Assembly: GCF_010728155.1 (NCBI RefSeq)
Contig: NZ_AP022605.1
Span: 1-64,000 of the forward strand
DNA length: 64,000 nt
Reading direction: 5' to 3'
Source: Mycolicibacterium doricum
Lineage (GTDB): Bacteria > Actinomycetota > Actinomycetes > Mycobacteriales > Mycobacteriaceae
Under the pieces are notes generated by a model, which did no database searches, had not been told where the DNA came from, and saw only the letters and a program-made list of their open reading frames with translations. This document shows, piece by piece, positions 54,426-63,598 of this stretch; positions within the stretch are counted from its first letter, which is position 1; each line of letters starts with the position of its first letter. The position numbers and the translations under genes were made by a program.

Positions 54426-55763
54426 GTGTGGCTGCCCCGTGTCTTCCGCTCGGCGTCGCTGCGCACCCGGGTCGCCGTGGCGTCCGCAGCCGCGGCGTCG
54501 GCCGTCGTAGCGGCCTTCACGATCCTCACCTCGGTTGTCCTGGCCAACAACGACGCCGCTCAACTCGACCGCCGGCTCGATTCGATCGTCGATGCCAGCA
54601 TGTACCCGGAGCAGCTGCAGGACCCCCGACGCGGAGTGCTCACCACGGGGCGTGACCGCTCCACCGGGCAGGTGGTGTTCCAGCGCGGGTTTCAGTTGCC
54701 GCCACTACCGCCCGGCACCGAGACCGTCGAGGTCAACGGCGTGGACTACCGGGTGCGCACCCTCGTCGTCGACCAGGAGGCCGGGGTGCTGGTGTCTATC
54801 GGCATCCGCGCCGACAGCATCCTGCTCAGCCGCGGCCGCATCCCGCAGTACGTGCTGGTCGGCGCTGTGACCGTGCTGATCGCCGGTGGCCTGGGCTGGG
54901 TGCTCGCCGGGCCTGCGATCCGTCCGTTGCGCAAGCTCACCGAGCAGACCTCCAAGCTCGGGAAGGGCACCGACGAGATGCCCGAAGTGCGCGGTGTCCG
55001 GGAGGCCGAGGAACTCTCCGAGGCGATGTCGGCGATGCTGCGCCGACTGGCGGCGGCACAGCAGGCCACCACCAACTCGCTGCAGGCCGCGCAGGACTTC
55101 GCCGCCAACGCCGCCCACGAACTGCGCACGCCGCTGACCGCGATGCGCGCCGACCTGGATACCCTGCGGATTCACGATCTGCCCGCCGACGAACGCGACG
55201 AGGTGGTCGCCGACCTGTCCCGGGCACAGCGACGGGTCGAGGCGATCATCACCGCGCTCGGACAACTGGCGTCCGGTCAACTGGCCCAGGCCGCCGACCG
55301 CGAACCGATCGACGTCACCGACACCCTGGACCGCGTCGCGCGGGAGAACATGCGCTCGGCCCCGCGCGTCGACATCGTGGTCGACGCCGAGGATCTGGGC
55401 ACAGTGCGGGGGTGGCCGGACGGTCTGCGCCTGGCCGTCGACAACCTGGTGCGCAACGCGATCACCCACGGCGGTGCCGGGCGTGTGCTGCTCACCGCGC
55501 GGCGATCCAACGGGTGGCTGACCATCGTCGTCGACGACGACGGACGCGGCCTGCCCGACGAGGAACACCAGACGGTGCTGGGCAGGTTCCGCCGCGGTAG
55601 TACCGCAGCCCCCGGCGGGTCGGGTCTGGGGCTCGCGCTCGTCGCACAGCAGGCCGAATTGCACGGCGGCACGATCGAGCTGTCCGACAGCCCGCTCGGC
55701 GGGTTGCGCGCCACCCTGACCGTGTCCACGTCACCCGGGGAGGGTGAACCTCAGCTGCGCTGA
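54426..55763 (+). CDS. Sensor histidine kinase (PrrB-like)
   Basis: 445 residues, GTG start 4 bp after the regulator stop. Membrane helix 1 at residues ~20-40, periplasmic sensor region 41-138, helix 2 (YVLVGAVTVLIAGGLGWVLAG), HAMP, then the H-box AANAAHELRTPLTAMRAD with phospho-acceptor His231, N-box NLVRNAITHGG, G-boxes DDDGRGLP and GSGLGLALV. The layout fits the PrrB type. It should sense an envelope signal and phosphorylate the regulator. Its 3' end overlaps the convergent DUF3054 gene by 13 bp. Confidence 0.94.
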   Translation: MWLPRVFRSASLRTRVAVASAAAASAVVAAFTILTSVVLANNDAAQLDRRLDSIVDASMYPEQLQDPRRGVLTTGRDRSTGQVVFQRGFQLPPLPPGTETVEVNGVDYRVRTLVVDQEAGVLVSIGIRADSILLSRGRIPQYVLVGAVTVLIAGGLGWVLAGPAIRPLRKLTEQTSKLGKGTDEMPEVRGVREAEELSEAMSAMLRRLAAAQQATTNSLQAAQDFAANAAHELRTPLTAMRADLDTLRIHDLPADERDEVVADLSRAQRRVEAIITALGQLASGQLAQAADREPIDVTDTLDRVARENMRSAPRVDIVVDAEDLGTVRGWPDGLRLAVDNLVRNAITHGGAGRVLLTARRSNGWLTIVVDDDGRGLPDEEHQTVLGRFRRGSTAAPGGSGLGLALVAQQAELHGGTIELSDSPLGGLRATLTVSTSPGEGEPQLR

Positions 55764-56134
55764 ACCCGCTTGTGCCCAAACAGCTGTGCGGCGCCTCGCC
55801 AGCCGAGTAGCAGCAGCGCGGTGACCAGTGACGCCACGACGACGAAGCTGACCGCGACGCCCTGGCCGCTCAGCCTGCGCAGCGCCATGCCGACCGCGAC
55901 CGTGCACACCCACACCAGCACCCCCGTCGGGGCCAGCGACAGCGGCCGCCGCCATGCACGCCCGGCCAGCCATCCGACGGCGGTGCCGGCGAGGAACGGC
56001 CATGAGGTCTCGGCGATGCCGGCCACCGTCAAGCCCTCGGCGTGGCTGCGTCGCCCGATCGTGCAGAACGCCACGACGCAGACGAGATCGGCCAACAGTG
56101 CGAGTGCGGTGGTGCGGCGGTCGACGGTCGGCAT
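55751..56134 (-). CDS. DUF3054 membrane protein
   Basis: 127 residues with four predicted helices: TTALALLADLVCVVAFCTIG, TSWPFLAGTAVGWLAG, APTGVLVWVCTVAVGMALR and VSFVVVASLVTALLLLGWRG. The FCTIGRRSHAEG motif after helix 1 and the FLAGTAVGWLAGR in helix 2 are typical of DUF3054. Function unknown. It is convergent with the kinase gene and lies 38 bp downstream of the UPF0104-type gene on the same strand. Confidence 0.9.
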   Translation of the reverse strand: MPTVDRRTTALALLADLVCVVAFCTIGRRSHAEGLTVAGIAETSWPFLAGTAVGWLAGRAWRRPLSLAPTGVLVWVCTVAVGMALRRLSGQGVAVSFVVVASLVTALLLLGWRGAAQLFGHKRVQRS

Positions 56135-56172
56135 AGCTCAACACTTCCAGAAGTGTCGGGTTGGCATCGTTT

Positions 56173-57354
56173 TCACTCCGGGTCCGCACAGCTGGTCCGC
56201 GATGGCCTGGTCCGCGATGGCCTGGTCGGCGATGGCCTAGTCCGCGATGGCCCGGTACCGGGCGGCTCAGGTGCGCCGCGCCCATCCCTGATCGGCACGT
56301 CGGGGTCGATGTCCTTCTCGGCGCGGAACATGAAGAAGAACACCACCCAGCCGATGGCGGCGAGGAAGATCCAGCTGACGAGCCGGTAGATGAGCATGGC
56401 CGAGATGGCGGCGGCGAGCGTCATCCCGCTCGACACCAGGCCGGGGACCAGCACCGCCTCCACCACCAGCAGCCCGCCGGGCATCAGCGGGATGGTGCCG
56501 ACCGCGCGGGCAGCCGCGTAGGCCACGGTCAGACCGGCCAGCGACGGCTGACCGCCCGCGGCGTAACACGCGAACGCCAGGCAGGCGACGTCGGCAATCC
56601 AGTTGAACAGCGACCACCCGAACGCCATGCCGAGATCCCGGCGGCCCAACTGCACCGACTCCAGCTGAGCCAACAGCTCCCGCCACTTCGCCAAGCCGGT
56701 GTCGACGGGTTTGTTGCGCACCGAGTTGAACCGCGCCAGCAGCCGCGCGCCGATGCCGTCGATCAGTTCCGGACGGCTCGCGACGGCCTGAGCGAGTACC
56801 AGCAGCGTCGCGAAGCCACCGAGCGTGAAGATCAACGACAGCGGATTCTCGCTGGCGCCCAGCATGAATGCGCCCCCGAGGCCCAGCAGCGCCAGGCCGA
56901 CGCCCTGCAGCACGCCCGACATCACCAGCTGCCATGAGGCCACCACGGGGCTCGCCCCCCACAGCCGCTGCTGCCGGTAGAGGAACGTCGCGGACAGCAC
57001 CGGACCGCCGGGCATGGTGGTGCTCAGCGCATTGCCCGCGTAGTACGCCGCCTCCGAGCGCCACTGCCGCAGCTGCACGCCTGCCGAGCGCAGCAGGGTG
57101 CGCTGGATCTGGGCGAAGCTGTGCATGGAGGCGAGCGACGCGACGACCGCGGCGAGCACCCACCACCAGTTCGCGGAGACGAGGCTGTTCCACGCCTTGG
57201 CCAGCTGATCCCAGACCAGCACCACTTCGACGCTGAGCACGGCGACCGCGGTGGCGATCATCGCCCAGCGGACCCACCAGTACTTACCGCGGGTGGATCC
57301 GTCGGGTTCGGCCCGTCCTCGCTTGGCGTCGTCCGCCGTCGCGTCGTGGGACAC
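56173..57354 (-). CDS. UPF0104/LPG-synthase-like integral membrane protein (Rv0204c-like)
   Basis: 393 residues, about eight helices of the lysylphosphatidylglycerol synthase transmembrane (UPF0104) family: [51 protein letters not shown], and [25 protein letters not shown] are typical. No catalytic synthase domain, so it may be a lipid flippase-like protein. The C-terminus carries a 15-bp repeat giving [13 protein letters not shown] residues. GTG start. Conserved neighbour of mmpL3 and mmpL11 in mycobacteria. Confidence 0.88.
   Translation of the reverse strand: MSHDATADDAKRGRAEPDGSTRGKYWWVRWAMIATAVAVLSVEVVLVWDQLAKAWNSLVSANWWWVLAAVVASLASMHSFAQIQRTLLRSAGVQLRQWRSEAAYYAGNALSTTMPGGPVLSATFLYRQQRLWGASPVVASWQLVMSGVLQGVGLALLGLGGAFMLGASENPLSLIFTLGGFATLLVLAQAVASRPELIDGIGARLLARFNSVRNKPVDTGLAKWRELLAQLESVQLGRRDLGMAFGWSLFNWIADVACLAFACYAAGGQPSLAGLTVAYAAARAVGTIPLMPGGLLVVEAVLVPGLVSSGMTLAAAISAMLIYRLVSWIFLAAIGWVVFFFMFRAEKDIDPDVPIRDGRGAPEPPGTGPSRTRPSPTRPSRTRPSRTSCADPE
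56192..56251 (-). repeat. Four 15-bp tandem units in the 3' end of the UPF0104-type gene
   Basis: Units at 56192-56206, 56207-56221, 56222-56236 and 56237-56251 share CTGGTCCGCGATGGC with one change in each of the last two. They encode the Arg/Ser/Thr/Pro-rich cytoplasmic tail, each unit giving five residues. Confidence 0.9.
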
Positions 57355-57438
57355 GCCCTACAGAGTAACGGTGCGCATGCATCGATCCGCCCGCTCACAC
57401 GGGCGCGCCGTCACCGGGGCGCGGGCTGTGACGGCGGC

Positions 57439-57444
57439 TACGCT
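57439..57444 (+). promoter_or_regulatory. Likely -10 element (TACGCT) for leaderless AI-2E-type gene
   Basis: TACGCT fits TANNNT and ends 6 nt before the ATG at 57451; there is no Shine-Dalgarno. Confidence 0.5.
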
Positions 57445-57450
57445 CGTCGC

Positions 57451-58596
57451 ATGTCAGACGGTGTGTTCCTGGAGGACCGGTCGGTTTCGCCGCTCGTCCG
57501 CAAGGCGGCCGCCTGGTCGTGGCGCCTGCTGATCATCTTCGGCGCGCTCGTCACGGCGCTGTGGGTGGTGAGGCAGCTGGAGATCATCGTCGTGCCGGTG
57601 GCACTGGCCACCATGCTCGCGGCGATGCTGATGCCGGCCGTCGACTTCCTCGACCGCCGCGGCGCGCCACGCAGCGGCGCGGTGGCGTTGGTACTGCTCA
57701 GCGGTATCGCGGTGGTCGGCGGCATCCTCACCTTCGTCGTCAGTCAGTTCATCGAAGGTATGCCCGCGCTGGGCGAACAGGTCACCCGCAGCATCGACGA
57801 GCTGCGGCGCTGGCTCGTCGCGGGTCCGCTCAACCTGAGCCGGGAGCAGATCGACAACGCCGGCAACGCGGCGATCGAGGCGGTGCAGAGCAACCAGGAG
57901 CGGCTGACCAGCGGCGCACTGTCCACGGCGGGCACCATCACCGAGATCCTCACCGGTGCGCTGCTGGTCCTGTTCACGCTGATCTTCCTGCTGCACGGCG
58001 GCCGCAACATCTTCGGATTCGTCACGAAGATCTTCCCTCCGGACGTGCGCGACCGGGTCCGCGGGGCGGGCCGCGCCGGGTTCCACTCGTTGATCGGATA
58101 CGTGCGCGCCACGTTCCTCGTCGCACTCGTCGACGCGGTGGGCATCGGTACGGGTTTGGCGATCATGGGTGTGCCGCTGGCCTTGCCGTTGGCGTCGCTG
58201 GTGTTCCTCGGTGCATTCGTCCCGCTGGTCGGCGCCGTGGTCACCGGCTTCCTCGCGGTCATCGTCGCGCTGCTGACCAAGGGCGTGGTGTACGCACTGA
58301 TCACCCTCGCCCTGATTCTGGCGGTCCAGCAACTCGAGGGACACGTGCTGCAGCCGCTGGTGATGGGCCGCGCGGTGTCCATCCATCCGCTGGCCGTGGT
58401 GCTGGCCATCGCGGGCGGTGCCGTGCTCGCCGGTGTCGTCGGCGCGCTGCTCGCGGTGCCCGCGGTGGCGTTCCTCAACAGCGCCGTCCGGGTGCTGCTG
58501 GCCCGCGACCAGGAGGCCGAGGTGGAAAGCCTGGAGGCCGACGGCGGGCCGCGGATCCAAGCGGAGCCAGACGACGTCGAGGCGAAGGCCGACTGA
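57451..58596 (+). CDS. AI-2E family transporter-like membrane protein (Rv0205-like)
   Basis: 381 residues, about seven or eight helices. Family landmarks: [68 protein letters not shown], and [45 protein letters not shown]. The family includes the AI-2 exporter TqsA and sodium/proton antiporters, so substrate is open. Acidic C-terminal tail. It is divergent from the UPF0104-type gene, and convergent with mmpL3. Confidence 0.92.
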   Translation: MSDGVFLEDRSVSPLVRKAAAWSWRLLIIFGALVTALWVVRQLEIIVVPVALATMLAAMLMPAVDFLDRRGAPRSGAVALVLLSGIAVVGGILTFVVSQFIEGMPALGEQVTRSIDELRRWLVAGPLNLSREQIDNAGNAAIEAVQSNQERLTSGALSTAGTITEILTGALLVLFTLIFLLHGGRNIFGFVTKIFPPDVRDRVRGAGRAGFHSLIGYVRATFLVALVDAVGIGTGLAIMGVPLALPLASLVFLGAFVPLVGAVVTGFLAVIVALLTKGVVYALITLALILAVQQLEGHVLQPLVMGRAVSIHPLAVVLAIAGGAVLAGVVGALLAVPAVAFLNSAVRVLLARDQEAEVESLEADGGPRIQAEPDDVEAKAD

Positions 58597-58674
58597 CCAC
58601 GACCGCGACTACGGCTTTCGCCACGCTCGCCGAGTCATCCCCGCGCGGCGAACTCGCCGCGGCGGAGTGCGCTC

Positions 58675-61600
58675 CTACATCCGGCCTTCGCGGCGCAGCA
58701 GATCGGCGGCGCTCATGCCTCCGCCGCGACGCTTGCGCTCCTCCAGGGTGTCGAGTTTCTCGGTCGAGTCCGGATCCTGCGGTGTCGGGATCTTCGTCGT
58801 GGCGTCATTCTCCTCCGGCTGAGCCGGACGCTGCACCGGGATGGCCGTCGTGGGCTCGTTACCTTCGGGCTCGGGCTGGGGCTGGGGCTCGGGCTCGGGC
58901 TTCGGTGCGCCGGCCCGCATGGCCGTCGTCGATTCGGCCGACGGCTGCGTCGGCCTGGTCGGCCGCGGCGGCTGGCCCCCGCCGGGAGCACCGCGCAGTT
59001 CACCGAGCCACGACTCGATCTCGCGCTCCTCGCGCTTCGGCGCCGGGCCGCTCGGCTGCTTAGCCCGCTGCGCCGCCGCACCGCGCACCGCGTTCTTCGC
59101 CATCGACAGCCGCGTGGTCGGCGGTTCCTGCCCCGGGTTGGGCCGGTTCGTCGGGATCCTGCTGGTGCCCGCCGCCGAGGGGCCGTTCAGCCGCGGCGGA
59201 CCGGGAGGAATGCGGGTGGGGCCGACACGGCCCTCGATGCCGGGGTGCGTCGGATCGTGCGGCGGACGTGGCCGCGGTGGCACCGGAGCACCGGCGCCGA
59301 CGAGCGCCTGGTCGTCTGCCGGATCGCGCACCAACGGCCGTTTGCGCTCGTCGGGCAGCTCCGCTTCGCCGAGGCCGAGGCGCTCCTGGATCCGTTTCAT
59401 CCAGCGCGGTGCCCACCAGCAGTCGTCGCCGAGCATCTTCATGATCGCCGGCACCAGAAACATCCGAATGATCGTTGCGTCCAGCAGCAGCGCGAGCAGC
59501 AGGCCGAACGCGAGGTACTTCATCATCACCAGATCGGAGAACACGAACGCACCGGCGACGACGGCCAGCACCAGCGCAGCACCGGTGATCAGCCGTCCCG
59601 TGGTGGCCGTGCCCACCCGGATGGCCTCGGCCGTGGACAGCCCGCGGGCGCGCGCCTCCACCATGCGGGAGACCAGGAAAACCTCGTAGTCGGTCGACAG
59701 ACCCCAGATGACCGCGATGATCAGCCCGATCATCGGTGCCATCAGCGGCTGGGGCGTGTAGTTCATCAGCCCGGACCCGTGTCCGTCGACGAACATCCAC
59801 GTCAGGATGCCCATCGTCGACCCCAACGTCAGGGCGCTCATCAACGCCGCCTTGATCGGCAGTACCAGCGACCCGAACGCCAGGAACATCAGGATCGTCG
59901 TCGTGACGATCAAGATCGTCACCATCAACGGCAGCCGGTCGAACAGGCTGTGGATACTGTCCTGCTCCAGGGCCGGCGTACCGCCGACCCACACGGAGAC
60001 TCCGCGCGGTGGGGACAACGCTCGCAACTGTTCGATCTTGGTCGCGGCGTCGTTGCGGTTCTCCAGACCGTTCTGGATCACCCGCACCGACGGATCCTTC
60101 GATCCGCCCTCCTGGACCGACCGCTCCTGCCACATCTTCGACGGGTCGTTGTCGGGGTCGATGAAGCCGTCGATCGTCATCGCCTTGGCGCGCATGTCGG
60201 CAACCTGCTGATCGGTGACCGGCTCGTCGTTGTCGCTCTTGAGCACCAGGGTCAGCGGTTCTGTGCGGAATCCGGGGAAGCTGCGGTCGAAGTCCTCCTG
60301 AGCCAGCCGGACCGAGTTGTCCGGCGGCAGGTACTTCTCGCTGATGCCGCCGAGCGACAGCTGGCCCAGCGGGATGATCAGCAGGATCATCACGACGATG
60401 ATCGGGAACGCGAACGTGCCCGGGCGTTTCATCACGTGTGTGACCAACTTGCCCCAGAAGCCCTGCTCGACCTCGGCGCGGGTCTTGGTTTTCTGGGTCT
60501 TCTCGGCCAACCAGTGCAGCCACCACACGATGGGGCGACGCGCCAGCGGCACGTACCGGGCCAACGCGAGGCCGAAGGTGACGATCACGAGGAACGCCAC
60601 GATCCCGAGCAACATCCAGTAGACGCCGCTGCCGATGGTCCCGTTGCCCTCCAGCGCGATGATGCCGTAGGCCATGGCGCCGTACAGCGCGGTGTACCCG
60701 AGGACCAGACCGATCAGCGCCAGGTTGGCGCCCTGCTCACCCGTCTGTTTGATGCGCTTGCGGGCGATGTGGCCGAGCGCGATGCCCACCGGCGGTACGA
60801 GCAGCCCCAGCGGTATGGAGGCGACCGCCAGCGTGTTGGTCTTCTGGACCGACGGGTCGGACGCGACCGGATCAGGTTGCGCGAACTTGATCAGTGCCTT
60901 GACGCCCAGCGCATCGACCCGGGGTCCGAGGATCGCCAGGGCTGCGGCGAGGACGGTGATGGACAGGAGCGCCGCCAGCATCACCGAGGCGATGATCGCG
61001 TAGGTGATGGACTTGAGGAAGCCCTGCGGGAACAACAACAGCGGCACGGAGGAGGCGACCAGGATGACCGCGGAGAACATGATCGTGCGGCCGGAGGTCA
61101 TGACCGTGCGGCGGACGGCCGCTTCGGTGTCGTAGCCCTCGGCGAGTTCCTCGCGGAACCGGCTGACCATGAACAAGCCGTAGTCCACGGCGATGCCCAG
61201 GCCCATGAGCGTCACCACCGGCTGGGCGAAGAAGTGCACGGGCATGAACTCCGCGAGCAGGCGCATGATGCCCAGCGCTCCGGCGATGGTGAGGCCGCCG
61301 ATGACCCCGGGCAGCGCCGCGGCGATCACCCCGCCGAAGACGAAGAACAGCACCACACAGACCAGCGGGATGGCGGCGACCTCGGCGCGCCTCTGGTCCT
61401 CGCCGATGCTGCCGGTGAGCTCGCTGGCCAGCGGGTTGAGGCCGGCGAGCTGGATGTTGCCGTCGTTGATCTGCTGTAGGTACGGTTCGACGGCCTGGTA
61501 GTTCTTCAGGATCTCGTCGTCGGTGTCGCCCTTGAGCGGGATGCTGACGAACGTCTTGGACAGATCGGCCGTCTTCATCTGCTGTACGGTCTCGTTGGCG

Positions 61601-61950
61601 GTGTCGGGGGCCCGCAGCCACCCCACCCAGCTCACCACCTGCTCCGGGTGATCCTCGACGAGGGCGTCGAGCTCGCCGACGACCTCCCGCTGCCATTGGC
61701 GGTTGTCGACCGTCTCGCCGTCGGGCGGGGTCAGGATCGCGACGACGTGGCTGGTCCGGTCGCGGCCGTAGACCTCGTCACCGGTGACCGACGCCTGCAC
61801 CGACTGGCTGCCCTCGTCGTAGAAGCCGCTCTGCGTGACGTTGTTACCGAGACTGATCCCGTAGATGCCGCCGCCGACGCACAGCGCCACCATGACACCG
61901 ATCACGATGTACCGATATCGGTATACGTTTCGACCCCACCAGGCGAACAC
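58675..61950 (-). CDS. mmpL3: MmpL3 trehalose monomycolate transporter
   Basis: 1091 residues, GTG start with AAGGAG 5 nt upstream. RND topology with two six-helix bundles and two porter loops; the proton-relay Asp-Tyr pairs are in MGLGIAVDYGLFMVSR and WGLSTDYEVFLVSRM. The cytoplasmic C-terminal region (about the last 230 residues) is low-complexity with PEPEPQPQPEPEG and Arg/Pro/Thr-rich blocks, and ends GGGMSAADLLRREGRM. MmpL3 flips trehalose monomycolate for the outer membrane, is essential in mycobacteria, and is the target of several inhibitor classes. A central insert between the bundles (LALIGLVLGYTALYGAMAYG) contains extra hydrophobic segments. Confidence 0.97.
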   Translation of the reverse strand: MFAWWGRNVYRYRYIVIGVMVALCVGGGIYGISLGNNVTQSGFYDEGSQSVQASVTGDEVYGRDRTSHVVAILTPPDGETVDNRQWQREVVGELDALVEDHPEQVVSWVGWLRAPDTANETVQQMKTADLSKTFVSIPLKGDTDDEILKNYQAVEPYLQQINDGNIQLAGLNPLASELTGSIGEDQRRAEVAAIPLVCVVLFFVFGGVIAAALPGVIGGLTIAGALGIMRLLAEFMPVHFFAQPVVTLMGLGIAVDYGLFMVSRFREELAEGYDTEAAVRRTVMTSGRTIMFSAVILVASSVPLLLFPQGFLKSITYAIIASVMLAALLSITVLAAALAILGPRVDALGVKALIKFAQPDPVASDPSVQKTNTLAVASIPLGLLVPPVGIALGHIARKRIKQTGEQGANLALIGLVLGYTALYGAMAYGIIALEGNGTIGSGVYWMLLGIVAFLVIVTFGLALARYVPLARRPIVWWLHWLAEKTQKTKTRAEVEQGFWGKLVTHVMKRPGTFAFPIIVVMILLIIPLGQLSLGGISEKYLPPDNSVRLAQEDFDRSFPGFRTEPLTLVLKSDNDEPVTDQQVADMRAKAMTIDGFIDPDNDPSKMWQERSVQEGGSKDPSVRVIQNGLENRNDAATKIEQLRALSPPRGVSVWVGGTPALEQDSIHSLFDRLPLMVTILIVTTTILMFLAFGSLVLPIKAALMSALTLGSTMGILTWMFVDGHGSGLMNYTPQPLMAPMIGLIIAVIWGLSTDYEVFLVSRMVEARARGLSTAEAIRVGTATTGRLITGAALVLAVVAGAFVFSDLVMMKYLAFGLLLALLLDATIIRMFLVPAIMKMLGDDCWWAPRWMKRIQERLGLGEAELPDERKRPLVRDPADDQALVGAGAPVPPRPRPPHDPTHPGIEGRVGPTRIPPGPPRLNGPSAAGTSRIPTNRPNPGQEPPTTRLSMAKNAVRGAAAQRAKQPSGPAPKREEREIESWLGELRGAPGGGQPPRPTRPTQPSAESTTAMRAGAPKPEPEPQPQPEPEGNEPTTAIPVQRPAQPEENDATTKIPTPQDPDSTEKLDTLEERKRRGGGMSAADLLRREGRM

Positions 61951-61996
61951 GCGAGCTCCTTACCAATTCATGTCGACCGCGCTGTGGCCACAGTTG

Positions 61997-62683
61997 TCAC
62001 ACACGCGAGGTCAGCAGCGCGGACAGCGGCCGGAACGGCTGCAACCATGCTCCCTGCTCAGGCAGCGAATCGAGGCCGATCCGCGGCAACGGCTCTCGGA
62101 AAACACCAGGAATGTCTTCCAGATCGACGAACTCCAAGGTATCCGACGCTAGCGCCCAGCTCGCGTGTTCGCGAAATCCGAGCACCTGCACGGGAATCCC
62201 CTGGCGGGCGATCTCTTCCAGCGGCAACCGGAACGCCTGACCGTCCGCCGAGGCCACCAGCACGGCAGCCAGCCCCTCGCGACGGCGCAGCGCGATGTGG
62301 TCCAGCATGTCGCTGTCGACGTCGCTGTCCTCGTCGATCTTGGGTTTGGCGAAGACGGCGAAACCGACGTTGCGCAGTGCCTCCACCCACGGCCTGACGA
62401 CGTCGGCGCTGCCGGGCGCGATGTTGGTGAACACCGTCGCCTCGGGTTCGAGCGTGACGTCTTCGCGTCCGGTGGACAGGTCGGCGGTGCGGGTGAGCAA
62501 CCAGCGGCCAAGCGCGTCGAAGCGGGGTCTATGCGCCGCGGTGGGCCTCCCACCGATGATCGAGCCGAGCCCCATATCGAGGTTCGGGGCGTCCCACACC
62601 AGCAGCACCCGCTGCGTTCCCGCGGGCGGACCCGCAGGCGGTGGCGGGGGCGCGAGCTGCGGAAGGTCCTCGGTGACGCTCAT
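61997..62683 (-). CDS. NYN domain protein (Rv0207c-like)
   Basis: 228 residues from ATG 62683, overlapping the trmB stop by ATGA. After a Pro-rich lead, the PIN-like NYN fold shows its acidic residues in QRVLLVWDAPNLDMGLGSII, DEDSDVDSDMLDHIAL and AAVLVASADGQAFRLPLEEI. These Asp residues form a metal site in NYN ribonucleases. Substrate unknown; conserved between trmB and mmpL3. Confidence 0.9.
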   Translation of the reverse strand: MSVTEDLPQLAPPPPPAGPPAGTQRVLLVWDAPNLDMGLGSIIGGRPTAAHRPRFDALGRWLLTRTADLSTGREDVTLEPEATVFTNIAPGSADVVRPWVEALRNVGFAVFAKPKIDEDSDVDSDMLDHIALRRREGLAAVLVASADGQAFRLPLEEIARQGIPVQVLGFREHASWALASDTLEFVDLEDIPGVFREPLPRIGLDSLPEQGAWLQPFRPLSALLTSRV

Positions 62684-63492
62684 GGCGTTTTCTCCCAGAG
62701 CAGTTCGGTGACGTCGGGGCCCGCCAGGGCCTTGCGTTCGTATTTCGTCGCCGGGCGCTGCACCGAGATCGGCAGCTCGTCGGTCATCCTGACCCTGCGC
62801 AGGAGCGGTTCGGCGTCGCCGACGTCCGCGATGTGTTCGGCGTAACCCTGGTGGTCGGTGGCCGCGTGCAGGACGCCGCCGGGTCGTAACCGGTCGGCGA
62901 TCAGCGCGACGGTCGCCGGCTGCAGCAGCCGGCGCTTGTGGTGGCGGGCTTTCGGCCACGGATCCGGGAAGAACACCCGCACACCGGTCAGAGAGTTGCT
63001 GGCGATCATGTACTCGAGCACGTCGACGCCGTCACCGCGGACCATCCTGATGTTGCGAACGCCGGCCCGGTCGATGCCGGTCAGCAGCTGGGCGAGGCCC
63101 CGCCGATAGACCTCGACCGCGATGACGTCGATGCCCGGTTCGTCCTGCGCCATTGCCAGCGTCGACGTGCCGGTACCCGAACCGATCTCCAGGACCAGGG
63201 GTGCGGCGCGACCGAACCACGCCGCGGTGTCCGGGGGAGCCGCCGGCCGCCCGTCGCGGTCGCGGGCCTCGGTGCCCAGCTCCGGCCAGAGCCGATCCCA
63301 GGTGTCCTGCTGCCCACCGGACAGCGCCGAACGCCGCGACCGGAAACTCGTCACCCGGCGGTGCCGCGGCGCTGAGGGGAAGTCCAGCGCCGGCCCGCCG
63401 GCGGGGTCGAGCGCCGGCCCGCCGGCGGGGTCGAGCGCCGGCCCGCCGGCGGGGTGGGACTCGGGCGCGTGCATCCGTCCATGGTGTCTCAT
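62680..63492 (-). CDS. trmB: tRNA (guanine-N7-)-methyltransferase
   Basis: 270 residues. SAM motif LVLEIGSGTGTSTLAMAQ, IAVEVYRRGLAQLL, and the TrmB signature VRVFFPDPWPKARHHKRRLLQP, then LHAATDHQGYAEHI and RPATKYERKA for the acceptor site. It methylates G46 in the variable loop of tRNA. ATG 63492 (MRHHGRMHAPES) parallels the M. tuberculosis start. The N-terminal extension contains PAGGPALD three times through a 24-bp tandem repeat. Confidence 0.95.
   Translation of the reverse strand: MRHHGRMHAPESHPAGGPALDPAGGPALDPAGGPALDFPSAPRHRRVTSFRSRRSALSGGQQDTWDRLWPELGTEARDRDGRPAAPPDTAAWFGRAAPLVLEIGSGTGTSTLAMAQDEPGIDVIAVEVYRRGLAQLLTGIDRAGVRNIRMVRGDGVDVLEYMIASNSLTGVRVFFPDPWPKARHHKRRLLQPATVALIADRLRPGGVLHAATDHQGYAEHIADVGDAEPLLRRVRMTDELPISVQRPATKYERKALAGPDVTELLWEKTP
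63383..63454 (-). repeat. Three 24-bp tandem units in the trmB 5' region
   Basis: Units 63383-63406, 63407-63430 and 63431-63454, nearly perfect (one base differs in the first), encode PAGGPALD three times ahead of the methyltransferase domain. Confidence 0.9.
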
Positions 63493-63598
63493 CGCTGCCG
63501 GTGTACCCGCATCGTGGTACACATTGATACCCAACAGTTGCCTTCGGCTGGTATGCCAAAACATGCGCAAAACATGTGTGTGTGAAGCGCCCCGACAA

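Noticed and set aside
59245..61479. 744-codon open frame on the plus strand
   Set aside because: Antisense to mmpL3. It is rich in Arg/His/Gln/Asp with no domain and follows the third-position GC bias of the real gene.
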